Source: an uncultured Bacteroidales bacterium (GTDB lineage Bacteria > Bacteroidota > Bacteroidia > Bacteroidales > Muribaculaceae). Taken from it: 8,615 nt of DNA. The position numbers and the translations under genes are program-made. The first letter of the stretch is position 1; each line of letters starts with the position of its first letter. Location: NCBI GenBank assembly GCA_947175585.1, contig CAMWNL010000048.1, positions 1-8,615 of the forward strand, written 5' to 3'. The notes under the pieces are model-generated. The model ran no database searches and was not told the origin of the DNA. It worked only from the letters and a program-made list of their open reading frames with translations. Positions 6,387-8,615 of the stretch are shown here, one piece after another.

Positions 6387-7247
6387 TCAATAATTTTCGT
6401 ACAACTCTTTTTTCAGATCGTAGACCATCCGTCTCATCGCCTGAGCTTCGGCTTCGGCCTCACCTCCACCGGCGAGACTCCGCCACGGTATCATCTTGCC
6501 GCAATTGACACGGAATGTCTTACCCTCCGATTTGAAAACCTCTGACGGCAACAATGCCATTTCGAAGTTGAATTTCATGCCGAGACTCGTGCGACGGCGA
6601 GCAAACGAGTAAAAACGCTCGGAGTTTACACCGTCAAAATAAATCGGCACAATGTCTCGCTGAAATGAGATGGCACGGTTGACAAACATCTTCTTCCACT
6701 CCAGATCGGCAATCTCGCCTCCGGCTTCAAGCTGACGCGACACCAGTCCTGCCGGAAAAATCAGCACCGGATCATCACCTTTCATCACATGATCGATAGC
6801 CGTGAGAGCCGCGCGGCTCTGATGACCGTGTTTGTTGATCGGGAGAAAGACAGGCGCGAGCGGCTTAACAGCCATCAGCAGGTCATTGACGATGAATTTC
6901 ACCTGTCCGCCGTAACGTCGGGTGAAATAATCTATGAGAGCCATGCCGTCAAGACCGCCGAGCGGATGATTGCTGACTATTATGACCCGGCGATTATCAA
7001 CCGGCGGCAGACGATCAGCATTGACCATCTCTACAGTTACATTAAGGTCATTCAATACGCCGCGACAGAAGTCGGCTCCCTCCATAGGGAAATTATGCTC
7101 AAGCAGAGCATTAAGACGCTCCTGACAAACCAGATTTTCGAGCTTGCGGATTAAAAAAGACGGCACAAAGCGTGCGACAGACCCCAAGCGATCGTTGATG
7201 ACCGCCTTAATATCAATTTTTATTGGTGAGCCTGTGCTTTGAGTCAT
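6387..7247 (-). CDS. glsA: PlsC-like lysophospholipid/O-acyltransferase, GlsA-like
   Basis: A 286-residue acyltransferase of the LPLAT family, expected to add the second acyl chain to the 3-hydroxyl of the N-acyl amino acid made by the neighbouring GNAT. Motif I is SNHPLGGLD (92-100), with catalytic His94 and Asp100 separated by five residues rather than the four of classical HX4D enzymes; this spacing is, from memory, a feature of the hemolysin-like branch. Block III is LIFPAGLVSR (162-171) and block IV VPIYFDG (200-206). There is no obvious transmembrane helix; attachment is probably peripheral. The start is ATG 7247, first in frame after the promoter box at 7279-7286. It is the first gene of a two-gene operon, its TGA lying 26 nt before the GlsB-like ATG (or overlapping its alternative TTG). 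The C-terminus has a short acidic-alanine run (EAEAEAQA, 263-270). A general 1-acylglycerol-3-phosphate acyltransferase is the alternative. Confidence 0.75.
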   Translation of the reverse strand: MTQSTGSPIKIDIKAVINDRLGSVARFVPSFLIRKLENLVCQERLNALLEHNFPMEGADFCRGVLNDLNVTVEMVNADRLPPVDNRRVIIVSNHPLGGLDGMALIDYFTRRYGGQVKFIVNDLLMAVKPLAPVFLPINKHGHQSRAALTAIDHVMKGDDPVLIFPAGLVSRQLEAGGEIADLEWKKMFVNRAISFQRDIVPIYFDGVNSERFYSFARRRTSLGMKFNFEMALLPSEVFKSEGKTFRVNCGKMIPWRSLAGGGEAEAEAQAMRRMVYDLKKELYENY

Positions 7248-7278
7248 TGGTTAAACCGGTAACAATTGAATTGAACTG

Positions 7279-7286
7279 CAAATTTA
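7279..7286 (-). promoter_or_regulatory. -7 box of the glsAB-like operon
   Basis: On the minus strand TAAATTTG followed by CAG matches the Bacteroidetes -7 consensus TAnnTTTG and lies 31 nt upstream of the ATG at 7247. No TTTG is found at the ideal 19-21 nt upstream; a TTG sits at 25 nt. It is one half of a divergent promoter pair with 7331-7338. Confidence 0.5.
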
Positions 7287-7330
7287 TTAAAATTCGTGCT
7301 ATGCCCCACGACAATGCCTCACTTTTTTTG

Positions 7331-7338
7331 TAATTTTG
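7331..7338 (+). promoter_or_regulatory. -7 box of the SDR-like / GPSL-motif operon
   Basis: TAATTTTG followed by CC matches TAnnTTTG and is 28 nt upstream of the ATG at 7367. It follows a T-run (7323-7329). No clear -33 element is seen. It points away from the 7279-7286 box; the two are 44 bp apart, so polymerase binding at one may interfere with the other. Confidence 0.5.
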
Positions 7339-7366
7339 CCAAAAACTCGCGTCAAATTATTTACTC

Positions 7367-8077
7367 ATGAAAGAATCAAACGAAGATCAGCGTCCGGCAT
7401 TGTACCTTTTCGCCCCGTCAGCTCATTTTGTAAGACCCTACTTCGAGCGACTGGTAAAAGACTATCGTATAACCGACGAACCGGACGAAGCCGCAGCAGC
7501 AGCAGTCATGATTTCATCGACAGATATATATGATGTGGACTGCGGTGAAAATTTCAATGAACTCACGCCGGTAAAATCTGATTCACCGTGGCTTAAAGAT
7601 GAGCAAATATTTGCAGAGACATGCCGCACCCACGGACTTAAGCCGACTGTGTTGCGATGCGCGCCTGTCGTGTGCACCGGCATGACCGGATGGCCTCGCG
7701 AGATGGCCGAAAAAATCTATCGCGGCAGCTATGTCGGAGTCTCGGACAACGAAGCTCGCCGCAGTGTCGTTCATGCGGTCAGTCTGCCTGAGGCCGCGTC
7801 GGGCGTCATAAATACAGGTGAGACTTACAACGTCACCGACACAGTCGACCCTACCGTCGATATGCTGGCTGACGCACTGGCATGGCGCATAGCCCAAAAA
7901 CGCATTTTCAAACTCAAACCCAAATGGTACCGGCTAATTTTCGGTAAGAAAAATTATGAGACAGCATGCCGCACTTTGACATTCTCATGTGAAAAACTGC
8001 GTTCTCGCTGCGATTTCAAACCCGTCTCGACAGTCGAATATCTTAAAACCCACGTTTACGATGCAAGCAGTCTCTGA
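7367..8077 (+). CDS. Shortened SDR-fold (NAD-dependent epimerase/dehydratase-like) protein, probably without catalytic residues
   Basis: A 236-residue protein, clearly shorter than the roughly 300-340 of extended SDR sugar epimerases. It starts with a beta strand ALYLFAPSAH (11-20) where the GxxGxxG nucleotide motif should be, but no glycines are present. It then passes through a helix and an Ala run (42-46) straight to VMISSTDIYD (47-56), the equivalent of the family's SSxxVYG strand. Family-like features return at LRCAPVVCTG (96-105), VHAVSLPEAA (135-144), INTGETYNVTD (148-158) and a C-terminal SCEKLRSRCDFKPVST block. The YxxxK pair expected before the AE at 83-84 is missing: L and Q occupy those places. 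So it looks like an SDR pseudoenzyme or scaffold lacking Rossmann strands 2 to 4. It is first in an operon, overlapping the next gene by 17 bp. A role in surface glycan synthesis is inferred from that neighbour only. Confidence 0.7.
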   Translation: MKESNEDQRPALYLFAPSAHFVRPYFERLVKDYRITDEPDEAAAAAVMISSTDIYDVDCGENFNELTPVKSDSPWLKDEQIFAETCRTHGLKPTVLRCAPVVCTGMTGWPREMAEKIYRGSYVGVSDNEARRSVVHAVSLPEAASGVINTGETYNVTDTVDPTVDMLADALAWRIAQKRIFKLKPKWYRLIFGKKNYETACRTLTFSCEKLRSRCDFKPVSTVEYLKTHVYDASSL

Positions 8078-8615
8078 CTTCGTGTCAGCGCTCGGCTCGA
8101 CGGCCAAGAGCGTTGTCAAAATAGCCCTGCAGTCGCGTCTGACGGCAACCCGCAAAGCCGACGACGCTGAAAAATCGCCTCTTATTATTCTTGCCAACGG
8201 ACCATCACTCAGACAGACGATTGACGATTTCGGTGAAAGGCTCAGAGACTACCCTACTCTCGCTGTAAATTTTGCAGGAAACTCTCCGGAGTTTACAGAA
8301 CTCAAACCAAAATATTACGTCCTCGCCGATCCTCACTTTTTCCGAGCGACTGACGATGAAAATGTGAGACGCCTGCTCGACAATCTTTCGGCTGTCACCT
8401 GGCCGATGCGACTGTTTGTCGACCGCCGCTACAAAAACGCTTTTTCCAATGCGCTTAAGCTGCCTGACAATGTGAGCCTCGAAGGATTCAATGCTGTCGG
8501 AGCGGAGGGATTTGCAAGATTCGAACGGATGGCATATCACAGCGGACTCGCAATGCCGCGTCCGCGCAATGTGCTGATACCGTCAATCATGATCGGCATA
8601 AGACTCGGTTATAAA
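8061..8615 (+). CDS. GPSL-motif protein, DUF115/sialyltransferase-like (3' end off the window)
   Basis: The open frame runs from ATG 8061 to the right edge, 185 codons with no stop. After an amphipathic N-terminus (1-40) it has LIILANGPSL (41-50), then LAVNFAGNSP (67-76) and PKYYVLADPHFF (83-94). The order NGPSL, aVN, yyvxxDP resembles DUF115/MptE-like proteins and the CMP-binding N-terminal half of GT42 sialyltransferases, a fold used in surface-glycan or flagellin-glycan synthesis. IPSIMIGIRLGYK at the edge resembles the next conserved helix of such proteins. The ATG lies inside the end of the SDR-like gene (overlap 8061-8077), suggesting translational coupling and a shared job. The substrate is unknown, and the N-terminal half alone cannot separate a glycosyltransferase from a pterin-kinase-like protein. 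Confidence 0.65.
   Translation, partial: MQAVSDFVSALGSTAKSVVKIALQSRLTATRKADDAEKSPLIILANGPSLRQTIDDFGERLRDYPTLAVNFAGNSPEFTELKPKYYVLADPHFFRATDDENVRRLLDNLSAVTWPMRLFVDRRYKNAFSNALKLPDNVSLEGFNAVGAEGFARFERMAYHSGLAMPRPRNVLIPSIMIGIRLGYK

Overview
The window looks like chromosomal DNA from a gut Bacteroidales, possibly Muribaculaceae-like (that family call is an inference). The evidence is an N-terminal ribosomal protein S6 fragment of Bacteroidales type, TAnnTTTG promoter -7 boxes upstream of most transcription units, no obvious Shine-Dalgarno sites, a large OMP_b-brl_3-type outer-membrane protein, and a gene pair resembling the Bacteroides glycine-lipid acyltransferases GlsA/GlsB. Base composition looks intermediate, except for a visibly AT-richer transposase gene.

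Layout. The left edge holds the first 18 codons of rpsF on the minus strand, with a well-spaced promoter at 111-142. Divergent from it is a 972-residue outer-membrane beta-barrel protein (286-3204) that ends in a strong intrinsic terminator (3220-3254). Next is a REP-associated tyrosine transposase (RAYT) unit at about 3304-3978. It carries four copies of a GTAG-plus-hairpin repeat, all inside the transposase reading frame. Two nucleotides after the RAYT stop, a MOP-superfamily polysaccharide flippase (Wzx/WzxC type) begins (3981-5420).

Convergent to the flippase is a minus-strand operon of two acyltransferases: a PlsC-like O-acyltransferase (6387-7247, GlsA-like) followed by a GNAT-type N-acyltransferase (5431-6360, GlsB-like). 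By homology these would make glycine lipids (N-acyloxyacyl-glycine) or closely related aminolipids. Divergent from this operon, a plus-strand operon starts with a shortened SDR-fold protein that has lost its catalytic residues (7367-8077). It overlaps by 17 bp a partial gene with a DUF115/sialyltransferase-like GPSL motif (8061 to the right edge), plausibly for surface glycan synthesis.

Overall theme: cell-envelope genes (outer-membrane barrel, flippase, aminolipid synthesis, glycan-type enzymes), interrupted by a RAYT/REP unit. The most unusual part is the RAYT. Its two outer REP copies are near-identical 32-bp direct repeats that bracket the gene, and its two inner copies are an identical inverted pair. 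The direct copies are translated in one frame into the peptide NVGTH(P/S)GAFKT at both protein ends.
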